From NCBI GenBank assembly GCA_930367205.1, contig OV884015.1, positions 81,892,841 through 81,956,840 of the forward strand: a stretch of DNA of 64,000 nt, written 5' to 3'. The DNA is from Acanthosoma haemorrhoidale (Eukaryota > Arthropoda > Insecta > Hemiptera > Acanthosomatidae). Below the pieces are notes generated by a model that worked only from the letters and a program-made list of their open reading frames with translations, had not been told where the DNA came from and ran no database searches. Positions 10,211 to 23,900 of the stretch are shown one piece after another. Position 1 is the stretch's first letter; each line of letters opens with the position of its first letter. Made by a program: the position numbers and the translations under genes.

Positions 10211-11857
10211 ATATTTAGACGAGAACATCTAAAGCTAAAGGACTTTCCTAAATCCCTTAATCTTTTTCCAGCCACAGTGGAGATGGGGAGTTCATTTCTT
10301 AAGCAGTTCTACTAAATGAAGTAACACTAAAAATCCTGCCTGGCTAAGAGGAAATTTAGATGATTAAATCATAAGTGCTAAAGCACCTTCGATATTTTGT
10401 ACCTTTTAAAATAGTAATTTATAAAATTTGAACAAAAAAAAAATTACTTGTCCCTTGCAAGAGAAAGGGATTTGTTCAGTTTTGATGAGAAATGATTAGA
10501 GGGTTTGATTCAGTTCATCTAAATGAAATTAAATGTGTGAAACAACTTTTTTTTTTTTATGGATATCAGCCCTTTTGTAAGGGCTAACAAAAGGACCAAA
10601 ACTAGGTGGTGACATCATGCAGATCTAAGATCTGGCAGATAAAGCTCAGCATGGGCCAAGCCCAAAGGAAGAAAGCTTTGAGGAAAGAGAATCTATGATC
10701 AGTTGATATTGCAGGGTAATGGAGTTACCCAGACAAAGTAGATCTAAGTTACAGATCTAAGCTTTATAAGGTAAGGCGCCATCTTACTAAGATTTTTCCA
10801 TAATACTCTAATCATGTGATTAGATTAGATGTGACATAATAATCATGTGAGACACTTTTGTCTGAGTCGCTCCAATCTTTTGTTTGGTACTGATGTGAGA
10901 TTTTTATCGTTTTCGGAACCGGTTCTCAATCCAGAATGGAACTGGTGGACTGCATTTTGAAGTTTTTGCTGGAATTGTGCACCTGTAGTCTCAACTCAAT
11001 CAATCAATAAATATATTTATTTTGAACAATGCATTTAGTGACAGTAAGTGCATTTAAATTTTACTCAAATTTTTATCCTAGCCACAACTCCAATATCTCA
11101 TTTAGGTTCATTGGTTTCCCGTTAGATGTCACCTTGCTTACTCCTCTTCCCACCAATAGAGGCCGTTCTGCCAGTTTTGGTACTATACCAGTAGGTGGCA
11201 CTGCTGTCGAAACCGTTGTTTGGTGTTTTGGAATAGCTCCAGCTAGAACGTAATAGGCCTAATTTTAACTTGCATGGTTATGTGATTTTTATTTTCAAAT
11301 CTGCAAACGGAAATATTTCATTTACAATGGATGAAGCAGGTAAATAGCCATTCAAATATAATTTGTCCTCATTTATAGAGGATTTGTTAGTTTTCCAGTG
11401 AGGCAACTTGAATCTATTCTCCAGCTTATTTTTGTTGTCTAGTAGGTTAAGATAGTTTTGCCATTTCAAAGTTGATCTTTCATTTCCCATGTGAATGTGT
11501 GTTTGGCCAGTCAAGGGACCACTTCCTAAGCTACCTAATAGTGATTATTCATTTGTAATTATTCTGGCTCATCTCAACTAATTGACAATGTTTCCTATGC
11601 TTGCTCCATTATCATAGTCGATAAAAGTTATGTCATTACCTGTTATGTTGAGATGTAGAGCGTCACAAATCACAATGAAATGGTAGTAGAATATTCCTAT
11701 TAGAGAATAACATTTTATTCAATGACTAATATAATCAGAAAGTAATGCAAAACAATGAAATTTGCAAATCTGTTTTAATATAATGTCTTTCATTGTACTG
11801 TATGGAAACATATATCATCAGGTTATTTATAATGATTTTGATTAGTTATGCTTGCAG
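10211..11857. other. Region between claspin and the first zinc-finger microexon, copy A
   Basis: Holds the presumed divergent promoter area of the claspin and zinc-finger genes. A possible first exon ends ...GTGACA|GTAAGT at about 11045 (copy B 51097). An upstream ATG at about 10937 opens only a short frame. Neither start is proven; the phase from the 11045 donor does not obviously match the phase 1 microexons. Confidence 0.3.
11278..11514 (-). CDS. Conserved short ORF of unknown function, copy A
   Basis: 78 codons, with the last 64 identical to the copy B ORF ending at 51329. The conserved part reads WQNYLNLLDNKNKLENRFKL at its start and ends FPFADLKIKIT. I do not recognise it. It may be a remnant of a transposon. 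No intron signals or neighbours support a function. Confidence 0.25.
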   Translation of the reverse strand: MTGQTHIHMGNERSTLKWQNYLNLLDNKNKLENRFKLPHWKTNKSSINEDKLYLNGYLPASSIVNEIFPFADLKIKIT

Positions 11858-11911
11858 GTGCGAAGAAATCTTTTGACACCTTAAAAGATAAAATTAAAGA
11901 AGAACTTGATG
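11858..11911 (+). CDS. Microexon 1 (IKEE), copy A only
   Basis: cttgcag|...|gtaagt. Phase 1-1, 18 codons: GAKKSFDTLKDKIKEELD. Contains the SUMO-type core IKEE. The equivalent is missing from copy B, where 51537-51870 holds an hAT scar and unrelated sequence. Confidence 0.7.
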
Positions 11912-14900
11912 GTAAGTTTTTTAAAACTTATTAAGAAATAATAAATGAGATTAATTAAGTATAATAAAGGTTAAATAAGAATTTAAGAGTATCTGAGAAG
12001 GTTTTAAATTCTAAAATAGATGAAATTAAACAAAATATATATAGATGTGAAACAGGAATTTTAATTTGAATTAGTTAGGACTGTGGTCAGCAAACTTATT
12101 AGCCAAAGATCCAAATATGAACATTACAACAGTTTAAAAAAGAATTGGGTGCCAAATCTACTTGTTTGGTAAACTTTTATTACACTAAACAAGTAGTACA
12201 CTAAATAAAACTAAATTTCATACTTAATAAATATTTATTAATGCGAACAATGTGCTTGCATCTCCTTGGAAAGTTTTAGTAAGTCAGGTTTGCATGTTGT
12301 TTTTAATTTTAGGCTTGATTCCAAGCTCTCATCAATAAGACGACTTCTCATTTTACTCTTGGTAATGTTCATGCTTGAAAAAGATTGTTCGCATATATAT
12401 GTAGAACCGAAAAGGGAAAGAACAGCAAACACGAGCTTTTTCAGCTGATCGTAAGAGTCAGGAATAATGTTCCAAGCGTTGAAAATGTCATTCAAAGCAG
12501 ACCACTTGTGTTGTGAACTAAGATCACATTTTTTCTTCTCCAATATATCCAATTCAACACAAAGACGTTCGAATTTAGAGCGCCATATCTCCTTGTTTTT
12601 TAAATCCAGCAATTGTATTTGAAAGCTACTAATGTCAATTTCAAAAGGAGAAAATTTCAACTCGGTGATCGTAGCATTTAGAGGATTTTTGACAAATGCT
12701 AAAGTTGCTCTGCTGTTTTTAAATTCCTGAAACCTGCTGAGAAATGCTTCCCTCATATTTAAAATTATTGTTTTAAAATGGTGTTTATCAATAGAGGAAT
12801 TCTTTTCTTGGCGATGCTTCAGCAGGCTCGGAAAGTGAAACAATGTTTCCCTTTCAAAATCCTGAGCAGAAATGGATAATTTGTTTTTGAATGTTATTAC
12901 TTCTTCTAACATCAAAAAAATTAAGTTTCCTTTCCCTTGTAGTTTACGATTAAGCTGATTTAGATGAGGCGTAACGTCTACCATGAAATAAAAGTTTTGG
13001 ATCTACTGATCGTCTGTTAGTTCTGGATAGTGAACGCCCTTCTCAAGGAGAAATGCTTTAATTTCCGGAAAAAGGGACGCGAAACGTTTTAAAATGTTCT
13101 CTCTTGATAACCAACGTTCGATTTATAGAAAAATAGTGTTATGTTTGTTAGAAATAAAAAAATTGTTGATTCGAAATAACTATTGGGGGGAATTGGAAGA
13201 AAATTGTCACAAATAATTTAATAAGGAGGTAGATATGTGCATGGAAGACTAAAATAGAGTATACGGTATGAATCTAGTGCCTAAACTTATACATCACAAT
13301 ATAAGAATTAATGCTAATTCCTTCCAATATTTCCGTTTCTAGAAACGGTGGCTCACAGAGTGCCTCCAGAATTTTCAGAAAAGATTGTAGCGATATCACA
13401 AGCCATATTCTGTTAAAGGTTGATGACCTGTTACCCATTGTATACCCTTCAGTGTTCCTCTATGTTGAAAGATCCCACACACCGTGGAGTGTTACTCTGA
13501 TAGTTTTGTCATAACACATGTTATTGGTGAGAAATGTGTTTATTAACACAATAATAAAGACATTTAAGACTAGAAAGGAGTTTGCTAATCTCCGGTCCAC
13601 AAATTGGTATACCGCTTGCTCCTTAGTGAGTCCTTAATTGCTCAAAAGTAATTTGGAGTACAATAACAATAGAATAATATAGTTTTAGGGATTAGGCCTA
13701 AGAAATAATTGAATTGCTTAAATTGCCAATTTATTGTTTTAATCTAATTTACAGATGGTCCAATCCATTTCAAAGAAGAAGAGCAACTTCTGGATGATGG
13801 TAAGTACACAGCAAGCATTTCTCTAACATCTATCATTATATGAATACTTTCATTCACCGTAGACGTATCAAATTCTTCGATTTGTTCCAACATATGACAA
13901 ACCCAGTATAATTACATAATTTTTAACTTAAAAACGATAATTTTTTTGTATTTTTAATCCTTCTCATAACGCATATGTTATACAAGAAAAAGAAGCCATC
14001 CACAACCAATTTATAATATTGTTTATAATTTGTTTTAAAAATGTTTAAAAGAAGAGGTTCAGGGGGAAAAAAAATGAATACTTAAAAATGTTTAATTGTG
14101 ATGTGTTTATGTGGGATCACTCAGACTGGTAGCGTGTTACCTGCAAACATGGTAATGTTACCTTACTGCTATAATCAATATTTGTAATTTTTGTTAGAAA
14201 CTTCATTTTTTATAAGTTAGTAATATCTTATCTTCATTTGCAGGTGGTCCAATTCATTTCAAACAAGAAAAAGAGCTAATCCTAAATAATGGTGAGTATA
14301 CTAAAGTATTACTGAAGCATCTACACGCCATTATTAGCATCCCTTTGTATATGATTATTTGCAAATGGTTATATAACAATTTTTTAGGATCACTTAGACT
14401 GACAGCATTGGTAGCAAGCATCTTGATGTAACATTAATGCTATAATTAAAATTTTTAACTTTCTCTCACTCACTTCATTCTAAGGGTCTCATTAATTTTT
14501 TTTTTAAAACAGAATCCTTTTGTTATCATGTTCGTGTCTATTCTGGCGACTTTGAGTCCCCTGTTAGACCCATTAAACATGAAATTTTATCCTGTGTGAA
14601 ATTTAATTTTTCAAAAAGCTTTAAGTTTCGTCAAATATCTTTTATTTATGACATTACATCGACCTTCATAGAAATTACATGAATTGGCTCATGCTAGATC
14701 ACAGTTTTATCAAAGTTGGGATTTCGCTGGTTTTAAAGTTTAGGAGGTCTGGTACATCTATTCGTATTGTAAGATACTCAGTCTTATCAGGGCCATAAAG
14801 CGAGCCAAAAGCATAGGATCATAGGATTTGATTCTGGTTAAGCATCATTTTGCGATTTCTACAATAGGTATAAACCTACTTTGAGGAAATCAAAATCATA

Positions 14901-17900
14901 ATACAAACTACTCCTAAAAAAATTTAGTACAAATATCACGCAATGGCGATGGTGAAACAAAAACAGAAGTATGTCTAAAAGCAATGCATTGTAGAACTAA
15001 AAACAGGCTAGATGACTTCAGGAACTTTTCATAATTGCCAAGTCCCCAAAATACGATCATGGTGCTTACATTAAATATGCTATACCAACCGAAACACTGC
15101 TATTGGTTAGGGAACTTATCAAAAATTTCGCTACTTATAAAATCCATTACCTTGGTACTGTTAAATATTTGGATAAAAGACTGAACATTCAAAAAGTATA
15201 AAAAATGTTGAAAAATAAGCACCAGGGTTAGACAGCTTTTTTAATTATTATAAAAGTCATTAGAAACTAAAGTTTGGGCCACCTCATGTTAAAATTTCCA
15301 GTTCTTGCGAGGCCTTGGATGTAAAGATTAAAAATTCTCATTTAAGTGATGCCACCAGGCGCATCGCCAGGGCTGAACAACTTGTCTATAAACAAAGGGC
15401 CGAGAAGTTTAAGTTTGACTCCATAGACAATTAACCCTAAGATTCTGGTGTTTTCTTTTGACTGTATGCAAAATTTGAGTGTTCCATTGATTCAGGTGCA
15501 AGAAACCTACTATTTATGTTAAGTGACTTCAGTATTTATAACATCAAGAAGAACAATGCTAGAAATTATTTATTCCATGAAAATCAGGGAAGGAAAGGTC
15601 CCAATGAGGTCTGGTCTTTTTTTTATTTCTTTTTGGATTATTTAGATAATGAAGTCCCTTCGAGGTGGAAGAGTTGTATATAAAGGGTTGGCCAAAAAGT
15701 CCGTTGGGTTTTTTAAGCGAAAATAAGACACAACTTTTAAACACAAAGCGATTTATTCAATCAATGATATAATTGCCGTTTTGTTCCAGTACCTTCTGCC
15801 ATCTCATGGGCAAATTCATAATTCCATGCTCAAAGAATTTCCTGTCTTTACTGGTTTTTACATCTTCAGAGTTGAAGGTCTGTCCATTCAATGAATTTTG
15901 AAGAGACCAAAACAGGTGGAAATCTGAAGGTACAAGGTCGGGCGAATATGGCGGGTGCGGCAAAACTTCCCAGCCAAGCTCCAGTAACTTCTGCCGCGTC
16001 TGCAAAGAAGTGTGCGGTCTGGCATTGTCATGATGGAAGACAATCCCTTTACGGTTGGCTAGTTCTGGACACTTCTGGTGGATTGCTGCATTTAATTTGT
16101 CCAGCTGGTCACAGTACACATCCGAATTGATGGTCCTGTTCGTGGGAAGAAGTTCATAAAAGACAACACCCCTCCAATCCCACCAAATCGAGAGCATAAC
16201 CTTCTTTGGATATTTTGAGGATAACTGCGATCCCCCTAGTTGTATTACGGGGATGCTGTCGACTAATTCCTTCACTTTGTCGCTGTTGATCTCAGTTGGC
16301 CGGCCAGAGCGAGGTGCGTCTTGAACCCAAAAATTTCCCGATCGAAATCTTGAAAACCACTTCTGGCACCCATGTTCTGTAATAGCATCCTCTCTGTATA
16401 CAGTGTATATCTTTCTGCAAGTTTCCACTGCTTTCTTGCCTTTTTTAAAATAAAAAAGCATGAGGTGTCGATCATGTTCGTTTTGGTTTTCCATTTTCAG
16501 GATGATCCTAAACACACACAATACAATCATTCTCATCGGAATTTCGCGTCAAACTACGTTGAAGTGTCTAGTATCTGACGAGAGCGCTATTTACCCTGCG
16601 ATAGGGACTTCAGTTTAATTAAAAGATCCCTTAAAAGGTTGAGTCATTTATATTCAATCAACCAGAATGCGATTGTGCAATGTACAAACAACCTTACCGT
16701 CAAGTTGATATGAACATCAGAAATACTTATCTATAAAAACTGGTGGCCCCAATACTATTCAAAGGCTCCTGTGTCAGAGGAAACTAGGGTGCGTAACACT
16801 AACACAAAAGATAAAACATATTTTGGGATATCTTCATTTTCTGAATTTACGTATAAAGCGCAATTTAGAGGATTAGTTGTGGCAAGGGCTTTTATCAACG
16901 GTCTCACAAAACATAAATTCAAGCGTTCATCTATAGGAGCCCCCTTTTTACTTCTAACGGTCCATAAATCCAAGTAAAGTATAGACGCTTTTTTAAGGAA
17001 CTTACATCATGACGTACTACTACTATTGAAGAAGTAAATGACAATAATGAGTAAAACCTTATATTTTTTTTGTTGAAATATTTTAATAATTGCATCTTTT
17101 GCATTTTTAACAAACTTGAAAGCTTAAATTATCCAGTACATATCCAGTATAACGATTTTTTTTATAAAAATATAGTTTATATTAAATGGTTTGTGAGTTT
17201 TATTGATGAAATAAACCTACCAGGTTCTTCTGACTAACACCTCTTGCCAGAGGGTCACCAGTCCATGGGTTTCAAAAATTCTTGCGACATAGATAAATTT
17301 CTAAAATACAATTATATGAGTTATAAATAACCTCTTTTATTGATTCAGTAGAGTAATGTTATGAATTAAACTTAACTCAACTGTTGTCTACAGGTGTTTT
17401 TTGTTATGTTTTTTCCAAAATTTTACATAAATAAACTGATGACTTTCTAACATGGCCCAAATCACATTCAAAATAACATGTTAGTTATTTACTTTTTTTA
17501 ATTAATATAATTGGTAACAATCCAAAGAATAAAACTGCAAACCTCTAAATGGTAGGATCTTTAAATTCATTATCCTGTTCATTAATTGTTGTGTATCACC
17601 AAATTGATAACCTGCAAAAATTAATGAAAATTTTAAAATGGTAAATTAATGATAAATAAAACTTTCATTGATCTTGTCATCGTCATCTCTAATATAGTTG
17701 AATATTGCAGACTTAGAAGGAACACTACCACTGATGTGATTAATAGATACAAAAACTTCCACAAAAATGGTTTTCAGGCAAATTTAACTGATATAAAAAC
17801 TCCTATAAATATTCTGAATCTTTTTCAATGTCAATGTTAATATTCTTCCACAAATTTTAAATAGGAAATTATATATGCAAAGTAGAAACTTAATATATTC

Positions 17901-20900
17901 TTCAATTTCTAAATACTTCAGATAGACCCGAAAATTCTATTAAAAATAATATGTCTTAGAAAGTCAACAATTTTATAAAAGGAAATAAAAACATTCAAAC
18001 TAATGGTTTAATCAAAATCATCCAAAAAGACAGTGAAGATCAATTTAAAACTAAGCATCTTCAAAAGCAAATTCAAATCAAAAGTCAAGCAGATTTTTGG
18101 ATTTGAAAATTATCAATAGTTTTATAATGCTAAAAATATTATATATAATGCTAAAATTAGAAGGGGCTTGAGCAGAACTGGATACCTTCCTTGTGACTTC
18201 ATGGAAGTCACTGATGGTTCCCTATTATTTTTAAGTAAGCAACCATATGTCTCAGCTGTAGCCCCAGACCAGCTTCCACTGGCTCGTATCTGGTGACGCA
18301 GCTGATGGAGGAACTCGGGGGACATCCCAATACTCCAATTCCTCATTTGCATGCGAGGGAGGTGACAACCATGTGGATTTTGGAGGTCCCTGGGCTATTT
18401 GTTAAAGTATTAAGAATGAGTGAGTAAATGAAGAACTGTAAATGTGGTATGAATGGAGAATATTGATCACAATTACTTATTGCTCAATAAGGTAGATTGT
18501 AATTTTATGACAATAAAGATTTTGTATATAAAAAGTTAATAATGAATAATGAGTTATTTTACAAGTTTCGATTTAAGATGATTAATGGTTCTGAATGGAT
18601 CTTTTCTTCCAGAAATCTTTGTTCTCTCTACCCCACTGCCTCTTCTAATTTTTTTTATTGTTCATTCACTTCAATTAATCGCTGTCTTATACCTAAGGTT
18701 GTATGGTAGGAATTTCTACAACTTCAGGTCTATTTTAAACAAATTTTGATTGATTGTAAAATTATCATTACAATGTATAATAAATAAAATTAGATCTAAT
18801 TGCAGATTTCACTGGGATTGTCATTAAGCAGGAAATCCGAGAAGGAAAAATTTATACTGACCAGAACCAAAATAGTGGTAATTATTTTTTCATTAATATT
18901 TTATTTTCTCACACAATTTTTTCCCAAATATGTGAAATAAATTATTTAAATAAAAATATAGGTATTTGTTAGATCTTCAGAATTGCATTAAGCATAGGTA
19001 TGTTTAAGCATCCACAAAAAATATTATTCTTATTATTTTCTGTTATGTATATTATACATTAGTTGACTCTCTCGTAAGCCTGATTATGTTTTGTTGTTTT
19101 GACAGTGTAATCTCAAATAGCTTCTGTGTTGATGGTTTTTGAATAATTATTCCTTTTTTTTTTTGGCAATTAATATCAAATGTTTTATAGATAAACTGTT
19201 GTTATTTATTTATTAAATTCTAACTTTATTTTGACTTAATATTGGCTTTAAAACTTTGTTGTCTGGAGTGCACATGGGCGGAACTAGAAGATATAGTTTT
19301 GCTCTAAAATTTGGTAATGATTTTATAAATTAATAAACTTTTGACAATCCTTCGCTCACATCTTTTTGTTTTGCCAATTATTACCAAGTTTCTTTCTTTT
19401 TTAATTCTTTTTATCACTTTTATAGATCTTCTCTGACTTATTGTTTATATTGTAGGTGGTAATCAGTCTGAAGTTTTTATAAAAACAGAAAACATTAAAG
19501 AAAAATTAAACAGTAAGTTTTATTAAAATATTATTCGTGGAAGTAGATCTGTATCTTATTAATTATTTACGATTCAATTGCAGCATGTGAGGTGGTTAAG
19601 CAAGAGGAAGGAGCACCTGAAGGCGGATCTCATTATTATTACGGTGAGCCAAATTACTAATATAAATAGTGAGTTACATTATTATCAATCAACATATTAG
19701 TATATTTTTATCTACATTCGGCTGTGAACTTGTTGAATGTACTGGCAAGGTCTATTTGGCTAACTCAAATGACAGTATCGTGCGGGTTCAGGTTTCGGGT
19801 GGAATCTCTGGATCATTTTGGCCTTTTGAGGCGTGAGACTGGGAGATAGGCTTTCTAACTTTCTTTTTGAACATAGCCTAGAAAAAGTTATAAGGGGAGC
19901 TAAGGTGCAGAGGACTGTTTTCAGATAGTCAGTGCATATCCTGGGTTTCACTGATTACATTGATATTATCGGAAGCTGCATTTCATTCCATAAACATAGC
20001 AACAGAGTTCGGTGATTATTGAGGGCAAAGTCAGATACGACAATTCCTCCTAAGTTTCTCTTGCTGCACAGAACTTATAGGTGAACCTTAGTAAGTGTGG
20101 AAATATATTGAGGAATTTTTTCCGCCAACAGGTGATATTTTGGACTCCGAGAACAGACGAAGCGTAAACTTCTTTTCTGGGTCCTCATGTTAGTTTTTAT
20201 AGGGACTGGTTACTGTGAAATATACAAAAAATGTTGATACTTGTAACTTCTATGGGCGCATCGTTCAGTTAGGTTATCTGTTGTTAGCTCTGTTTTTATA
20301 CATTTTAACAGGTCGTTTGAGCCATCTGTTTATTTATCGATCAATACACCAGTCATAATATGGTAAACAGTTACAGCATGTTTGGTGAAATTAATAAATT
20401 TACGTAAGAAATTTTAAAATATATATTTTCAATAATGAAAGTCAGGTTTGTCTCCCTATTTATTTTATATAACCTAGGTGTTCTGAGTTGTTCCTGATAA
20501 AAAATATCGAGCTTTTATTATACAAGTTTCATTTCCGCTTATTTGCAGGTGAGCTCACCCACGTGAAGCAGGAAGATGATCTGATGATCTCAGATGATGA
20601 TGATGGTGAGCGTTACTGATTTCATCTAAATTGCTAGTTCTAGAAATTTATTTAACCCGTCTCTATATGGGCTTAAATGTACCTTTTTTTTTTTTCAAAA
20701 CCTTTTTATTGATAATATATATACAATGACAAAAATAAATAAATAAATTTGGAATTACAGCTGTCTCCTCGTGCTGCATTCGCAGATGCACTCCTTAATA
20801 TGCATCTGCGAATGCAGCATGAGGAGACAGCTGTAATTCCAAATTTATTTATTTATTTTTGTCATTGTATATTATTACGATAATTATTTCATATATATTT

Positions 20901-23900
20901 AAATTATATACTTAACTTTTATTCTGGCAACAGGAATAATAGTTTATTTACACACATTGATTTAAAAATTGATATGCAAATAATTACGTAGGTATATAAA
21001 ATAAGACGATTAAAACTAAATTTACACACAGGTTTGACTTAAAGGATGTGATATGCAGTCCAAAATAACCCATCAAACATAAAAAAGAATCAAGGAGTCT
21101 CTTGAAATTGTCCAAAATTTGGATACATCGTAGTGTCATCAGGGGGGGGGGTCTTAATTATTGTAATAATTAATGATTTTATGAATTTAGTTTAAATTGA
21201 GCCTGTAAATTTGATATTGTTTTTGGTTTATTTTATTAAAATATTCATTGAAACAAAAATGTACCACTTTCAAGCAAAAAAACTTAGTAAATCAATCGAG
21301 AGAGGATAATTAGTGTGATCATCAAAACCCTTTATTGTTATTTGTGTCATACTGCACATTTAAATAAATTTTTCATAAGTTTATGCTTTCTTATTTACAG
21401 GTGATGCAATCCAATTCAAAGAAGAAAAAGAGCTAATCCTGAATGATGGTGAGTACACTTAAAAGAATTCCACAATGTCCAATTTATAAACATTCCCTTT
21501 CCCCATTCCAAGGAGCTGAACTTATATATTTTTTAGTTGCGCTATTGTAAACCCCTATCTTTCTCTCTCTCTCTCTTCTCTTGAATGTTTACGGGAATTC
21601 GGGAAAATATTAATGACAGGAGATGGCATTACCTAAGGAAAAGAGAACCTGAAATAATACCTAGAATCGACATAACTAGGGGAAGACAAATGAATTAATG
21701 GGGACTAAAATAAATACTTTGAAAGAATTAAATTTATTTGACATATTTCGTTCGTAATAACTAGTATTAAATCATAATCCCATGAAAAAGGGCTAACTTA
21801 AAAGTAAGTTAACTAAGTTTCTTTTAACTATAACCGATGCTAAAAACTTAAAGATTAATTACAAACTCAGCCCGACTGTCTGTCCCCTTTCTCCAGAATC
21901 CTCATGCTCTAATTTTCTCCCATTCTATATTGAGTATGATTAATTAAATTAGTTCCGCCAACCTGGGGTCCACATCTCGTCTCTCTCTCTCTTTTAGTCC
22001 AAAATTCACTTCAGTCACTGTACTAGCCACCACAATCGACTCAACCGCACTGTCGTTCCTGGGAACCAAAGCCTCCCCCCCCTTAAGGTGACAGCCAGTC
22101 TTGCATTGTTTGCACATTCCTTTTACTATCGTTGCATTTATTTTAATACTTACCAACTAACTATTGGAATAAATTTCTACAACTTAATTTATATTATCGC
22201 TAATTTACATTGGTTATAACTAATTAAATGTAAAATTCTATCGGTCACACTATGATAGACAAAGTTACTTATCCTTACAAATAGAAATGTGACTTTAAAA
22301 ATATATTGAAACCTACCTCATTTTTTACCATTTTATTTTTCTAATTTATTAGATCAATTGACCTTAACTAATTTGGTAGGTCCGTCATGAGATCTTTAAT
22401 TCAACTTGTTTTTATGTCTTCGACATAGGAAATTATCCCGATTGAATCGCCCGATCTCAAGGCTAATGTTATAGTTATTAATAAATTGAGAAACTGGGAA
22501 TTGTGAAATATATACAAGTAAAATGGTTATAACAAATACTTATAATTATAAATAGTGCTGACAAAAATTATATAAAAAAATATTCATTTCCTTTTGAACA
22601 AGGATAGTTACTACTAATTAATTATATAAAAAAATGGAAATTGAGCTCAATCTCTTTTTAATGGATCCATAATAATAAAAAAACAATATCTATATCACCC
22701 AATCGATGATCTCCGTTTAATCCAATCAACGTTACTGTTGATCTCTTCTTCTTCTTCTTCTTCTTCTGTTGGATACCGCCAAGTCGGGGTCTTGCTCTTG
22801 TTCGCTCTCTGGCTGTCAGGCTAAGACTGCCCTTTTATCCCATCCCCACTCCTAAGAGCATAAGGGCAGATGCTGGACAAAGTGGGAGGGTGGCTGGTCA
22901 TGATATTCTCAAATATCATGAATGTTACAATTGCCTTCCCTTATAAATAAAAAAAAAAATTATGAAAATTTTTTTTTTAAGTGGATCCACATATTATGTT
23001 GCTGTGTTCGGTTTGTTGAATTGGTTGTTTATAACGGGTGTTGAAATTTTATAAAGTTTATAGTAATAATAGTTCAAATTTTGCAAGGTTTTAAATTGCT
23101 TGAAAAGCGTACAAGTTGTTTTAATTTTTTACTTAACTAAATTATTATGCTAATTAGTATGGATTAGTTCGAAGGTACATTGTTTTATGGATCATAACGC
23201 GATTTGGAAAACATTTGTTGAAAAGACGGTTGAGTGTGATTAGTAATACATATTGGTTTTTAATTAAAATACTAGACAATTCTACTGGTAATTAGTAACA
23301 ATAGAGAAAAATTGTTGGGTGTGTGTGTGTGATTTGAATATTTTACCTGAGTGAAAAGATAGTGTTTATAAAAAAATTATAAATGTTACGAAAAGATAGG
23401 GAGGTCGTTGTCGTGTATAAAATTGTATGAGCTCATTTTATTTCCTTGCTATAAAATTAATTATAATGGACTTAAGCATTCAAAGAATATTTACGATCTG
23501 TTTTATAGATTAAGTGATAATGAAAGCAAAAGCTTCACTTGCTGATAATTCCATAGACTTTACTAGGGTCAATACTTCTAATAATAGTTTTGTTTTTGTT
23601 TGTATAAACTTCTAAAGTTTATGTGTCATCCGATCAGTATTATTTTCATTTAATAATGAAAATAATAAAAGAAAACTATAATTTTTTTTCTTTTTTTGAA
23701 GTCATATTGTATCGAACAAAAAACATCCCTGTAATTATTTTTAAATGCCTTCCATTCATTAATTTTAATGTTGTTCAAATCAAACACGCAAAAAGGAATT
23801 TCATCAAGATGAGTTGGAATTTGAGATTCCAATTTCTTCATATCCAAAACTTTATTTTGAATTATTTTTAAATTTTTCACGTTATCGCTGGTTGTCTGCT

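Larger units (their letters stand above)
14765..16977 (+). pseudogene. Degenerate member of an unnamed multi-copy insect ORF family, copy A (split by mariner)
   Basis: Coding pieces in shifting frames: AKSPKYDHGAYIKYAIPTET near 15040, DATRRIARAEQLVYKQRAEK near 15345, FDCMQNLSVPLIQVQETYYL near 15455, FSIYNIKKNNARNYLFHENQ near 15530, then after the mariner LPCDRDFSLIKRSLKRL near 16595 and a 68-codon tail (16771-16977: TYFGISSFSEFTYKAQ, FINGLTKHKF). I recognise the pattern from uncharacterised repeated insect proteins whose core includes a DGCPGQNKN-type motif; that core is deleted here with the mariner right end. The 5' portion present in copy B (53310-53695) is also deleted. Function unknown; a transposase is possible. 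Confidence 0.6.

Noticed and set aside
15891..16130. 79-codon plus-strand ORF (also 54786-55025)
   Set aside because: Antisense of the mariner transposase; its conservation follows the transposase.
22741..22767. (TTC)n tract as a functional element
   Set aside because: A simple repeat inside an LTR, with unit number differing between the two LTRs.
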